DNA of 64,000 bases, taken from contig FWCC01000043.1 of the NCBI GenBank assembly GCA_900169235.1, forward strand, positions 248,001 to 312,000, given 5' to 3'. The translations under genes were made by a program, and so were the position numbers. The notes below the pieces were generated by a model that was not told where the DNA came from, made no database searches, and worked only from the letters and a program-made list of their open reading frames with translations. Positions 46,872-58,189 of the stretch are shown here, piece by piece. Origin of the DNA: Zarea fungicola (taxonomy: Eukaryota > Ascomycota > Sordariomycetes > Hypocreales > Cordycipitaceae). The stretch's first letter is position 1; each line of letters begins with the position of its first letter.

Positions 46872-47180
46872 ACCTGTGTACTGCTGGAGCAAGAAACAAG
46901 ATGCGCGATACCATAGACATGAAAGCATAGGAGCGAAAGCGATGCAATACCATGGAACTCGAGAAAAGGGAACATTTTCCACACTCACACAAAACAAAGG
47001 CATAAAATCACACATAGTTCAACCCTCCACTCAGAAGGCGTTTGATGTACAATAAAAGATTTGGCATGTGGCTTTGGCATTGAAGAAAGACTTTGTATAA
47101 TATATTCAATCAGTCCCCCGCTCAAACACACAAAGAATAACTACTCATTGAAGAAGCTTCTATATACCGAGGCTTTTGTT
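46872..47180. other. Convergent 3' spacer
   Basis: 309 bases of 3' flank shared by two converging genes. Confidence 0.6.
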
Positions 47181-48812
47181 TCACTTTTCGTCTTCATCCG
47201 CCCTTGGCTCAAAATTTAGCTGGTTATGGCCAAAATGTAAACGTTAGTAGGCTGCAAACAGATCTTGACAGGAAGTAAACGGAAATAAGACTGGCTCACC
47301 GAGTTGCCATTATATAATTGCTGATCTCCTCGCCCATCATTCGCGTTCTGAAACGCCTGGACACGCCTGTTTCGCAGCGCAGCAGCTGAATTGGCTGGCG
47401 GCTGGCTTTCTGCTGCCTGAGTTTCCAGTGGGCGCTGGCCGCCCATTCCAACCAGACTGAGAATCCATGTAAAGAAACCGACAATGAGGGCCAGAATCTG
47501 GCCCACAAAGCCCTGTGTTGATGAGCCTGCCTGCCCCCCCTCGTACGCGGCCGCAAATTTCTGAATGGGAATAACCAAGAGCGTAGACGAAGGCGACAGA
47601 CCCAGCTCCCGAATCGACTTGCCCTCTTCCGTCGTATCAATATTCTTGTTGGGAAGTGGCGTGAGTATCTGTTTGAGCAAGTACGGCCCTTGCCCATCAG
47701 ATCGATCCTTGTCCACCCACGCCCGGATATCCTTGACAGTTCCGGTGGCCGGAAACTTACTCCGGAGCGTCGAGCCGTCGGACAGACGGACTTGGATGGC
47801 GGCGACGGCGGCGGCGCTGCTGCTACCGGAGCTTCCCCGCGATGCCGTGCCCTTCTCCCGCTGCTGCTCCTTGGCCTCGGCGTCTTCGGCAGCTCGGTCT
47901 TCTTCTCTTTGCTTTATGCGCTGTGCGGCTTGCAGGCGGCGTGCTTCCTTGTCGTCCTCGATGCGCTTGAGGATCCGGCGGCGCTCCTCGTTTTCCTGCG
48001 CCTTTTTCTTCTTTAGCAGCTCGGAAGCCTCCTTCTGGGCCTCGGTCTGTACCGGAACAGCAGCCGCCTCAGAAACCGCCTTCCCTTTGCCCTTGGCAGC
48101 AGTGGCAGCAGCCTTGGCCTGTCGTTCAGCATTCTCCCTCTGTGCCTTTGCCGCCCGTTCCGCCAGGACGCGCCGCACATTGTCTGACACGTCCGACACG
48201 GGGCTTCTCGCAGGAGGAGTAGCGGGCGGAGGTGCCGTAGAAGGTAATTCAGCGATAGCTGGCGAAGAAGTCGGCGCAGCAGGGGAAACCGCAGGGGCAG
48301 GTGCAGGGGATGGCGTTGACGGTGTCGACGTGGTGGCGGTTGGTGCGCCAGACGAAAACGCACTCGCCACTCGTCGGAAAAAGTCCTCCCTCGTGGTGCC
48401 CGCAGCAATGTACTCCTTTAATTCTCCGTGCTTCATCATGACGACGGTGGGTGTCTTGGGAAGCGGAAAGATTTGAGCCAGATAGCCGGCCTCATCGGAG
48501 CCGGCTTCTAAGCGAAGGGCGACGGCCTTTGTGCTAATCATGTCACTGATCTGTGACAAGTGTGAGTGGTCAGTTTTTTGAAACGATAATTAAAGCACGC
48601 TTTCTTGCATGTCTGACGCACCGATTCATCTTGGAGGTATTCATTCTCCCATGTCTTGCTCTCTTCATTGCCATCTGGCGCGGGGGGATGATGATTAGCC
48701 TGCTGAATCAACAGGTAGTATAACTTGTCATACCGGCGACGAAACAGAATAAGAGCTTCTGTTGGCCAACAGCAGTGGAAATGCCTTCTTGGATGGTGCC
48801 TTGGAAGAACAT
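47181..48812 (-). CDS. UBX-domain protein (UBXN4/UBXD2-like)
   Basis: Adaptor of the Cdc48/p97 ATPase, probably on the ER membrane. Four exons: 48812-48734, 48674-48622, 48550-47300 and 47219-47181; phases agree, 473 residues. The N-terminal thioredoxin-like (UAS) domain starts MFFQGTIQEGISTAV and continues with NEESKTWENEYLQDES and LPKTPTVVMMKHGELKEYI. A long Ala/Pro and then Lys/Glu/Arg coiled-coil segment (about 110-280) follows. The UBX domain (about 295-375) has IQVRLSDGSTLRSKFP and ends SPSSTLLVI; the p97-binding FPR loop is represented only loosely by the KFP turn. A hydrophobic hairpin (VGQILALIVGFFTWILSL) follows. Exon 4 supplies the ending LNFEPRADEDEK after a CTAAC branch point. 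Confidence 0.92.
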
Positions 48813-49838
48813 GTCGATATGTTTTACAGAGAGTTTATTCGCAGCCGCAAGCAGTGAGCAGCACAGAGGGTTGAATTGTTGAGCGCAGCCGTGAGAGGTG
48901 GATTCTGAGGGGAAGGCTGACGAGGCTTCAGAAGGATCCAATGCAAAGCCGCTAGAATTTTCAAGAAATCAGTATATCGAATGCCTCCCTGCTGCTGGAC
49001 CGCACTTCGTATGGAATAAACTGTGATGAAGGGCGATGGAGTGGAGGAATGTAGGTAGATATGTCATTATGCAGTAGGTGGGTGATTGGTGACACGAGAC
49101 AGCTTGCAGCTTGGCTGTTGAGCTCCAGCCACAGTAAGCCAAGTTACAGGTACCTAAGATGTGGTGGTGGTCGCTGGGGTGGCGGTCGCTGGGGTGGCGC
49201 TGGGGCCGCCGCCTGGGTTGAACTTGGTCGTGGCAGTGGAAGACCTAGCGCTGTGCATCCAGGTTAGTGTTTGCCTGGCGGGCAGGGGATGCCACTAACG
49301 CGGGAAGCCAAACTAATGTGTTGCTGCTTTAACAGCTGATTCTGCACGAACCCAGCTCATGAATTGTAGTTGCATTTTACAGCTGCCTACCTGTAAGCAA
49401 GGGTTGAGGTCTGTCGAAGGCGGCGCTGCGGTCTAGCAGCACCCAACCCTGTTCAAATCCAAAGGATTGAATGCACGGTAGGCAATTATCACAGTTCTGC
49501 AGGTACAAGGACGTGAATCCAGCAATTAACTAGAGATACATCATCCAAAGGTAGGAACACGACAGTCGCCCGACAAGTAGCATCAAATAGCATTACAAAT
49601 CCAGAAAATTCCATCCACTCAACCTTCCCAGCAAACAACCAGCTATTTTACAAAACACCACCACGAGTAGTTCAAGAAAAAAAGAAAAAGAAAAAGAAAA
49701 TCAACGCCTGTAACTATCAAAAACACCATCGAACTACGTGACATAACGCGCACCAGGCACAGTCAGGGTAATGTAGCAGCACTAGAGTATGCTAGCGGAG
49801 AAACAACATGTGTTGGGCAGGCAAAATGCCTATAAGCA
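48813..49838. other. UBX promoter and spacer
   Basis: 1 kb without a gene. It contains a GC-rich short tandem repeat of GGTCGCTGGGGTGGC (two copies, about 49168-49200) and later a purine-rich tract (49675-49700). Confidence 0.55.
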
Positions 49839-51778
49839 TCATGATCCATTCTCAGCAGCTCCTTGCGTGGCTGCACCTTCGCTGACAACCTGCAGCACCT
49901 CGGCAGTGGATTCGGAAGTTCTATGGCGACTGACATCCTCTACAGCCCTCTTACTTCCGGTCAACGATCTTGTGCTCCTCGCGGGGAGAGGCGGCCTTGA
50001 AGCTTGTGCAGCATTCGGTGTACGCTTCAATTGAGGCTTTGGTTGGCGAGTATCAGAGATCGAGGCAGCCTCGGCGGTAGCCTGTTCTGCGGCAATGCGT
50101 GCGCTGCGTCGAGGTGCTTCTGGCATTCGCCTGGCGGCACCAAATCCTTGCAGCGCCGAGTTTGTGACTGTAGTGGCCTCATCTTTGCTGCAGGCCAACA
50201 GACCTCGGTCTTCACCGGCCAGTCTCAGCCGTTTCGACTCTTTCACCCCAGTAGATTCTTCGCTGGTCGTGCGCTTTCTCTTCGTCCGACTTCGCGCGGG
50301 GGAGATGACCCTACTGGCTTCGAGATCAGCCATTTCCGCCTGGACCAAGGGAACCTGCTCCAGAACCCTTTGAACAGTGATGCGATGACGAGAGGCAGCC
50401 CGCTTCGCCCCTGACCAGCCAAATGTTTCGCGAATAAAGTTTGACATGAGATTTCCGTGTCTGGTCACCTGCTCCAACCGGCGCTTGGCAGCCTGCACCT
50501 GTGCTGACTTGGCCTCCAGCATTGAGGTCCGGTCGAGGTTGACGGTGCCAAGACCGTCCGAAGTCTCCTGTGCCATGCTCTTCAGCTGGGCTTCTGCTCT
50601 CTGCAAATCCCGTCTGGCCTGGCCCTCTTCTCTGTCGGACTCAAACGCTGACGCATCCGACCGCACGTATTCCAGCGTTTCGTGCGGCCGCAGTATCTTC
50701 ATATCAACAAGCTTCTGCCAGGCCTCATCGTGCTCTGGCTGCAGGCGCTCAATGTCACTGGTATGCTTGTCGAGCCACCAGTACTCGTAGTTGAGGTATT
50801 CGATCCACGTTGTCAGCTGATCCTGTTTCTTGGGGTCCTCGTCGAGTTCAAACTGTTGAGCGAAGCCGTGGCGTCTGAGCCGGCGCTTCACTGCGGCTGC
50901 ATAGTCTTGGAACCCGTTGCAGTCAGGCTCTCGGCAGAAATGGCGCTGCCGTGTGCGCATGTTTTGATGAAGCTCCCACCCTGATTTGTGCAATGGCATA
51001 TCAGCTTCAAATTCCTCTAGGACCTTGGGAAGCCGCTCCTTGCACTGTTGATAACCATGAATTACAAATGCCTTGTACTTCTCGAGATAGGCAGGGAAAC
51101 CCCCGTCGTCATCGTCAAGGCCACGATTATCGTTTTGCCACTTGCGAAAATTCTCCCATCTGTCTAGCTGTTTGAAAAATATGCCAATGGCAGATATTGG
51201 CCTGATGTTAATCTGCCACGGCCGCAGCAGCTCGGCGTAGTCTTCCGGATTCGTGCAAATCTCCAGAACCTGCTCAGCAGGGTATAACGGACGCCCACCG
51301 GCCTTGACCAGCTCTTCGACAGCCCACATCTCATCCCATATCGTGGGATCGATGCTAAAATCTGGAGTAGTGCGGCCCGTTTGCTCCGTGTCTTTGAGTT
51401 CGGTCTGTGATGGAGAGCTACCTCTGCGGGAGATTTGAAGCAGGCGTGCATCAAGGTCGTTGAGATCAAGTGGGCGAGCCGAGGTTGTGGGACTCCGGGC
51501 CAGATGTCGCCCTTGTGTTCTACATGGTCATGAGCTGGGAGAGCAAGGACAAGCGCTTCGCAGTGTTGAGATGATACATACTTCAGCCTCTCAGCGAGGT
51601 GGTTGCGTTCATCTTTGGAAAGCCTCTGCAAATCGTCTACAGGAATTCTGAAATTACCCTTCGGGCCACGGTGCTCCTTCATGAATATGCGGAGCTCGTC
51701 ATCGCTCATAGCAGCAAGCTCGGCGACCGTTTTTGGTGCTGTTGCAGTGTCCTTGGAGGCCATATCGGCGGAAGCCAT
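49839..51778 (-). CDS. Large nuclear-looking protein, function unknown
   Basis: Two exons, 51778-51582 and 51519-49839 (62-base intron, phase 2), 625 residues. The N-terminus is MASADMASKD with a short conserved helix (AELAAMSDDELRIFMKEHRG). A central conserved domain, about residues 150-330, is rich in Trp, Tyr and charged residues: RPLYPAEQVLEICTNPEDY, WENFRKWQNDNRGL, CREPDCNGFQDYAAAVKRRL and WIEYLNYEYWWLDKHT. A Glu/Gln/Arg coiled-coil region follows (about 340-430), then a basic, Ser/Pro-rich tail with nuclear-localisation-like clusters (SRTKRKRTTSEE and ESKRLRLAGED). I know similar proteins as a multi-copy group in Hypocreales, sometimes given misleading ankyrin names; no ankyrin repeat is present here. 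The CREPDC block could bind a metal. Function is unknown. Confidence 0.75.
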
Positions 51779-52267
51779 GCTGCAGGTGATGGTGATGAAA
51801 TTTGAATGAGGAAGAGATAAAAGATAAAAGCAAGAGAACTGTAGAGGACACGGCACAAAGGTACACAATCAACAGTCCGTGACACAAACAACGGGTGCAA
51901 ACTTGAAGTTTTGGTGGGGTTGCTTCTCTTGTCGGCCACCTACATTTGGGTATATGCGAAATTGTGCAACAAAAGGATTTCCGTGTTACTTCAGTCAAAG
52001 GCGACTCAATAATGTCTTTATCCTCTACACGCAGTTTCTATGTGCGGGTAGACAGCATCCACGGGTCCATATTTGTTGAGCTGAAACGAAGCGGCAGACG
52101 ACGAGTGAACGCACGATACAAGAAGCATGTTCCCGTCCTAGCCATATAAACCATGCCCTCCCTGAGGTTAACAATACCATTATTCTTCTCTAATCCATCC
52201 TCCTCTTGATTTTTTTTTTTTACCGAATTTCTTGCTTTTCTTCTTCCGTCTCCATATAATATTTATT
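51779..52267. other. Divergent promoter region
   Basis: 489 bases between two oppositely oriented starts; includes a T-run (52210-52221) close to the FHA-kinase start. No element identified. Confidence 0.55.
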
Positions 52268-53645
52268 ATGGATTACACAGACATCGTTGCCTATGTTTAT
52301 CCTCACGGGACATGGCCGTTGACCAAGGTGGCAGTTGATGCTATTGAAGCGAACCGGCGGTACGTCCCCCCCCCCCGGCTTCAGTCCGGCTAGGGAATAG
52401 AATATTATGGCAGATCAGCCCTTGAATTTTACCCTCCCTTGTGATTCGGCTTAGCGATGCTCCAAGAAGCGACCAGGGCCTCATCTTTGGCTCTGATTCA
52501 AACTGCGATGTGCATCTGAACCAATCGGACACATCTCAACACCACTTCTGTTTCACCTTCAACGAGTCCAATAATCTCATAATCAAAGACTTGAACTCAA
52601 ACCATGGGACTGAGGTCACCTATAATGGAGAGGGGGCGGGGAGGCGCAGGCGTTTCCAATGGATCCTCAGCGGCCACCAAATCCTCACAAGATACGACAG
52701 CATCATTATATCAGCGGCCCGTGTCTCCTTCCAAATTGTCATACCATTCCAAGACACATCATCAGTCGCATATATAGACATGGTCAATACCTTCAAAAAG
52801 GGTACAGCAACTGCAGAGTCTCTCTTCGGCGACCTTGGCTTAGAGTACTCTCAAACCGTCCCAGGTACAGGAGTCCATGCGCCGGGAGACGGAGACATAG
52901 AGCTCGATAGAAGAATCAGCGAGGGATCTTTTGGTGTTGTGACATATCTATGGAATGTTAGCACCGGCAAAGAGAGGGTCGTTAAGGAGCCTCTTGCAAA
53001 GGTGGCGAGGCATATCCGAATGAACAGGCAAGAGGATGGTGCCTGGCGCCAGGAAGCTTGTATCATGCAAACGATTTCCCATGTGCGTTTTTATACTTGC
53101 CTATATATTGTTTCTTTGCTAATACCGTCTCTAGCCCAACATTGTCAAGCTTCTCGACTCCTCATTCGAGCCGTATCCAAAATTATACTTCGAATACATG
53201 CCTCTTGGATCGTTGGATGAGCATGGAGATATCTCTTACAAGGAGACTGTGAGTGTCCTCAATCAGTGCCTGCTGGCTTTGGACTATTTACACGGGCGAG
53301 AAAAGCCGATCGCACACCGAGACATCAAACGGGAAACATTCTCGTTCAACAGTGTGATATCAAGGGACGGTATTAAGGGACGGCTCTGAATTGATGTCAA
53401 TTTGCGGAACTTATAAGTATATTGCACCTGAAATCTATTCCCAATCAGAGTGGCAGGCTGCCTACACTCCTGCAGTCGACATTTGGTCTCTGGGCGTTGT
53501 GGGGTGTGAATTGCTATACGCGCTTCCTCAATATACACATTCGCACCGCGACGGTACTGCCTGGTGCTCGGCGGTTGTTGAGAGCCTTGAAACGAACGTC
53601 AAAGAAAGGTACTGCGACCTAGGACAACTTCTCTTGCCATGGTGA
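52268..53645 (+). pseudogene. FHA-domain Ser/Thr protein kinase, broken in the activation segment
   Basis: Exons 52268-52359, 52455-53082 and from 53135 join in phase. An FHA domain (about residues 35-135) is clear: LIFGSDSNCDVHLNQSDTSQ and IKDLNSNHGTEVTYNG. The kinase domain follows with the Gly loop ISEGSFGVVTYLW, the Lys in ERVVKEPL, the helix C Glu in EACIMQTISHPNIVKLL, and HRDIK with the catalytic Asp. Right after HRDIK the sequence departs: the usual PEN reads RET, and the frame stops at TGA 53387. Kinase homology resumes one frame over (SELMSICGTYKYIAPEIY, VDIWSLGVVGCELLYALP) to a stop at 53645. Roughly eight residues including DFG are missing, so no single-base correction restores it. 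Relatives are FHA kinases of the Rad53/Mek1 style that are multi-copy in some Hypocreales. Confidence 0.82.
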
Positions 53646-54870
53646 GCCTGCTGCCCCAGAACAGGTTTGTACATTCCACAAGATCAGAGCACTGTGAGGT
53701 CCATGACTAACAAATTGAACCTGGTCACGGCAGTGACCTCGTCGTGTCACGGCAGATTAGGAGCATCCCTTCCTGGATCGCTCTCTTCGTCAAATGCAAC
53801 TTATTTGAACTGTACGCAGTCCACAATATCAACCTTGTCGGCGGCTAAACAGTCCGTCGACGGGAGCTTGACTGCCGGAGGCTCCGATGCATCTTCTTCG
53901 GTGATCTGACAGTTCATCAATCGACAGTCTGGTCATGAACTGGCCCATTTCTTTCAAGACTACTCCAAAAATGAGTTTCATCCTCTATATGTCGGATCAG
54001 GCTTAGCGTCAGAGTTGGGTTGGCGAGGTTCGCATGCGAGCCAACTCTCGCAAAGTTCAATAGATGCGAAGCAAGACCAGGGGCAAGTCGCCGGCTCCAC
54101 GAGTGCAAATAGCCGGAGGGTCACGAGATCGAGTGTTCGACGTGACAAAAATGGCCACGATGATTAGAACAATCCCCTGGATTGCGCGAAGGCTCCAGGC
54201 TGGTGGAACGCCGGACTCTGACTAGAACAATTATTGGTCATGGTGGATCTGTCACTACAGGGCGGATCAAGGCGGAAACGGCCTTCAATTTGTGTCTTGG
54301 CATCAAGATTGTATTAATATCTGTGGCATGTTTACAGTCTTTGGATTTTGTCAGTTTATCTTCTTCTCTTGACTTTCTGATTCTCCTGATTTCGTGTAAT
54401 GATATAGGTTTGAGCGTTTCACATGCAAATCTGGAGCATTTTAGCATGATATTACCTGCCAAGTTCCTCCACGTCTATAGCTTGTTAAGATGAAGGAATG
54501 GGATGCAGTGCTTTGCCTTGACGCAAGTAGTGCTAAGCAGCATATGTATTCCAAGGCAGAACCTCTGTCCTGAATTTTGCCAAATCTCGCTCCAAAAATC
54601 GCCATGTTGGGGCCACAAATCCGGGGTTTGGGGAATTCTCCGCTCCCGAGTGGCTCTTCTGTCATCACCATGGGTGTCGCTGACCGCGGATGCTCGGTTA
54701 GTGTGGGTAATTACATTAGAAATCCTCGGCAACGGAGAATCTGACAAACTAACTAATTAAAACTAAATATTTCTAGAAGCAGCGGCGTTCTGTCGCGAGA
54801 GCTTTCAACCCATTTGGCGCAGCCTTCTCTTAAGCTCATATACACTTCAGCAAATTTACAACAGTTCACA
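53646..54870. other. Spacer with possible kinase tail debris
   Basis: The frame 53667-53909 is Ser/Thr-rich and could be a leftover C-terminal tail of the FHA-kinase, but nothing confirms it. The rest shows no gene. The last part is the promoter of the small ABM gene. Confidence 0.45.
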
Positions 54871-55364
54871 ATGTCTGGAGTCATCCATGTCATCGCTGTG
54901 ATCAAGCCGGCCCCTGGCAAGCTTAATGCGGTTGGTCTGCTCCGCCCTACCAGAACACGGCGCGAATGGAAGGACAGCCGTGTGTGATTAGACATGCTAA
55001 CGATGGAATAAAAGGTTCTTGATGCTATCAAGCCATTCAGCGAGTATGTCACTGCCCACGAGCCCGGTGTCCTGCTGTATCAGTACTTCACCCGCAAGCA
55101 CAGCGACGGCACAGAAGACATTGTCTTACTGGAACAGTGAGTCTTGAAAACATGTTTCCCCCGACGAGGCAAATTTCCCTCCGCAAGGGGTGGGCTGACC
55201 ATTGAAACAGATACCAGGACGTGGCGGCGCTGGAGATACACAAAAAGAGTGAGGCTGCTGGTATTATGTTCAAGGCGTTCGGCAAGCCTGGACTGCTGGC
55301 AGCGAAGCCAGACATTAAGGTGCTGAAGCCAGCCGGCGGTGTTGCCTTTAGAGGCAAACTGTAA
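54871..55364 (+). CDS. ABM-fold (antibiotic biosynthesis monooxygenase) small protein
   Basis: Three exons, 54871-54930, 55015-55136 and 55211-55364; phases agree, 111 residues. The fold is the ferredoxin-like dimeric alpha+beta barrel: strand VIHVIAVIKPAPGKLNAV, helix LDAIKPFSEYVTAHEPG, strand LLYQYFTRKHSDGTEDIVLLEQ (split here as LLYQYF and DIVLLEQ), helix YQDVAALEIHKKSEAAGIMF and final strand PDIKVLKPAG. Intron 1 has a donor GTTGGT that is not ideal, but the acceptor at 55014 after a GCTAAC branch point rebuilds the family sequence exactly. Members act as quinol monooxygenases, heme-degrading enzymes or simple stress proteins; no cofactor or target is deducible here. It is free-standing, not in an obvious biosynthetic cluster. 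Confidence 0.85.
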
Positions 55365-56315
55365 ATCGTCCTCGATGGAACTGAGAGGCGGCTCAAAGGA
55401 GAGCATCAACAGCTACTCTTTGCCCTGCCGAAAGCCTCCACAGTGACCAACATGCCTGTAGACGCAACCATCACAGCATCTATTGCGCATTTAAACTAGC
55501 CACTGGGAGTTACGTTATAATAGAAATAAAAAGTAAAATAGAATGCTCTCCGAAAAAAATAAAAGCCAAGTGTACACTATTTATTACGGCAAAGCGTAGT
55601 TATAGCACCGTCCGACAGCCGGTGCGAGCTGACGTATTGATGAGAACGACGAGCGACCTCCACGGCGCCATCTACGGACAAGCCGGATCGTGCCTCCTGC
55701 ATCCCGCTGATGCAATCAACAAGGCCATAAGGTAGCATGTTCAGAAAAGTGACTCTTACATAAAATATATTTCAATTTATCTAGCCCTTTGCCGTTGCTT
55801 CTGTTAGTTAGAATCAACAACATTTTAGCTCTTCCAAGGTCCAGTTGTAAGAACCAGGTCAAGTAAAGCCTGTCGCAAGACCACGTTACATGTTGCGAAT
55901 AGATTCTTCTTTCTTGACTCATATACCGTTAACTGAATCTAGGAGATACTTGGAGCCTCTAATAATCGTGAGAAATTCGTGCCAAGCTGTGGCAGGAGTG
56001 ACAATTCCACAGTCCATGGAATGTGCACAATCCAGACAGGACAGAAGGCCACCATCTACACAAAGAATTACCCTCACCTGGACCACGTGAATCCTGCCGC
56101 TTGGCATACTCGGCGTGAGTTCTGTTTATTTATTTGCCACCTTTTCTGTTTTCTCCCTCTTTTCTCCTTTCCTTATTTTGGTTTGCCTTTGCGGTGGCTG
56201 AGTGGAGGGTGGCTAATGAAGCTTACTGAATGATTTGGTCCAGAATCAGTCTGCCCAAACTTCCCGGCTTGCGCTCAAGGGCTTCTTGTCTCTCGTGTCA
56301 TCAACGTACATGCAA
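55365..56315. other. Spacer holding a possible gene remnant
   Basis: Besides the candidate remnant at 55638-56112, the region is AT-rich flank. The last bases are the 3' end of the carbonic anhydrase gene on the other strand. Confidence 0.4.
55638..56112 (+). pseudogene. Possible remnant of a small cysteine-containing protein gene
   Basis: Two stretches look coding and could be exons: one ending at about 55731 reads SDLHGAIYGQAGSCLLHPAD then AINKAI and meets a GT; the other, after a strong acceptor (GTTAACTGAATCTAG at 55942), reads REKFVPSCGRSDNSTVHGMC then TIQTGQKATIYTKNYPHLDH and meets a GTGAGT donor at 56113. The Cys spacing and lack of a visible signal peptide suggest an incomplete secreted-protein gene. 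I do not recognise the family, and no complete model can be built. Confidence 0.3.
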
Positions 56316-57291
56316 TTAATTCCCCACTGAGATCGAGTTTTGTTTCCTCGCCATGACTTGGGGAAATGAGATAGCATTCGAGTCGCTCTCACGCGGGTTT
56401 GATCGACCATGGTGGTTTTGCGTGGAGCGGGCGTTAAACTTGAGGACATGCTTGACTCTCTTGTAAGTACCAGTGTCTATGCCTAGCGGCTTCTCGCTGA
56501 TATACCACTCGACCCCCTCAGAACACGGAGGGGTGGTGAGTGATCCAGAGTACCTGCCCAGTATATATTAGCTTGATACCGCCAAGATATTCTTAATCAT
56601 TATCGACTGACTGATAGTACTTGTTGCTGTGGAGGTGATGCTCAATATCCTTGAAAACTAACGGCCTGGTCAAGGTATGGTTACCAGGGAGAGCAGTCTT
56701 CTCAACGTACTCAAAGACTGAAGTGAGCAGAGTGTCTTCGCCACCGACCTCGATGACAAAGGCGACGACAGCAATTGAATGTCCTAGATGATGTCTGTGA
56801 GCACGGCCAATTTTAGAACTTTTACAGCAAAGCATACTGGCAGTCTGAAAAACGAAGTGGAGCTCCATGGGATAGTGCTCCAAGTTGAAGCGATGCTCGC
56901 TGGGGGTGTGGAAGTGAAACTGAGTCAAACTGTAGATCCTGTCATCGGCAGTGAGAGATCCGTTCACATGGACTTCGAGTGTAGTACCCAGATGTTCCAA
57001 AGTCGCGCCCTCGGGATAACTGTCGACTTGGAAGGTGAGGCTGCTGTTGGCATGGCTGGTATGAATGGCTGAGTCAATGTTGATCGGCGACTGGCGCTTG
57101 CCCTCGGCGCACAGTTTATTGGCCTTTTTGTCGAGAGAGTGCCAGTTTGTTGGACCCTCAAGACCATTATACCCAAAATTGGCGACGGGCACTCGGTTCT
57201 CGCGCGGGAAGCGCGTAGTGCCATAGTCACAAATGGCGCCGAGGCGGCTGGCCATTCCCAGGGTCAGGGCTATGTTGGTGAATTGGACCAT
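56316..57291 (-). CDS. Secreted alpha-type carbonic anhydrase
   Basis: Hydrates CO2 to bicarbonate. Three exons, 57291-56838, 56783-56612 and 56553-56316; phases agree, 287 residues. The start is ATG 57291 (MVQFTNIALTLGMASRLGA), a short hydrophobic secretion signal followed by a mature N-terminus with Cys26. Zinc ligands are visible: the two His of FHFHTPSEHR and the His of MELHFVF. RQSPINID and the C-terminal GSLTTPPCSEGVEW are invariant alpha-CA blocks; the Cys in the latter usually bonds to the N-terminal Cys. N-glycosylation sites include NSSL and NGSL. Intron 1 is 54 bases and carries no stop in frame. The tail after KHVLKFNARSTQNHHGR is unusually basic. Divergent from the flavin monooxygenase gene. 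Confidence 0.93.
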
Positions 57292-58189
57292 GGAAAAATG
57301 ACACAAATTTGACCATTAATTTCATTCAGTGCACTCTTGACTAGCTGGGAACCACAATGCCGCCGCATTCCACGATAAAGTGAGAATAATCCATGTTAGG
57401 CAATACTAGGCATGTCGGCAACCACTGGCCACTGGTTGCGTCAGCAACCAACAGCCTCGAAATCCATAATAAGCCGTTGAGTGATCGCTTCGCGAAAGGT
57501 AATGCAACATAGTTCACAACCGATTGCCGCCCCGTCATCATTTTGGCCCATTAGTGGCAAGTATTACCCAACAACAGAACTCTCATTGCAGCTATGGGTC
57601 AGCCACACCGGCTAATTCCCATTCGTAGCATGGAATAAAGGATGGTTCAAATAACTCCGTAAGAACTATCAACTTTTTTTTTTTTTTGGAAGGGATGGTG
57701 TGGCACGCTAACAGCAGCCCATCGCCAAAGCCGTAATAAAGTTAGTCAAAGCCACCATGTAGCTTGAGTCGGTGTGTACCTAAGGGTACGTCAGCTACTA
57801 ACTACATACTCCGTGGGCAAGAAAGGAAAGAAAACAAACATGTCATTAACAAAGTATCGGTATAACGGTTTGTAAAACTGCACGGGACTTATCTGATCGC
57901 TCCATACTAAGTGCAACCCACTGTAGCCTCCCGGCCACGTTAGCAGTCGCGCCCTAAATATACATTATACGGGGTTTATGTATTCTCAAAAGAGGACATG
58001 TTATTCTTTCCGTACCCAATTTTGTGTCCGCAATAAGCCCATCATCTGGGGTATATTGCGGAGCTCCCTTGCTGACCTACAAAAGCACAGGACGCTGCCC
58101 TGCAATTACACTTTCTCGCCCGTTTATCATTAATATTTATATTCCCACTAAACATCTGCCAGCATCTAATTCAACTTGCTCTGTCCGCA
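57292..58189. other. Divergent promoter, carbonic anhydrase / flavin monooxygenase
   Basis: 898 bases between the two starts. Contains a T-run (about 57674-57687) and otherwise mixed sequence; no operator-like repeat seen. Confidence 0.55.

Noticed and set aside
47565..48476. 303-codon open frame on the plus strand
   Set aside because: Antisense shadow of the Ala/Glu/Lys-rich UBX gene; Ser/Leu/Arg-rich noise.
49455..49475. tRNA B-box-like GTTCAAATCC
   Set aside because: Flanks cannot form a T stem, and no D arm or acceptor stem is found at the right distance.
53667..53909. 80-codon Ser-rich frame after the FHA-kinase
   Set aside because: Might be tail debris, but no alignment evidence and no shared frame or splice site with the kinase.
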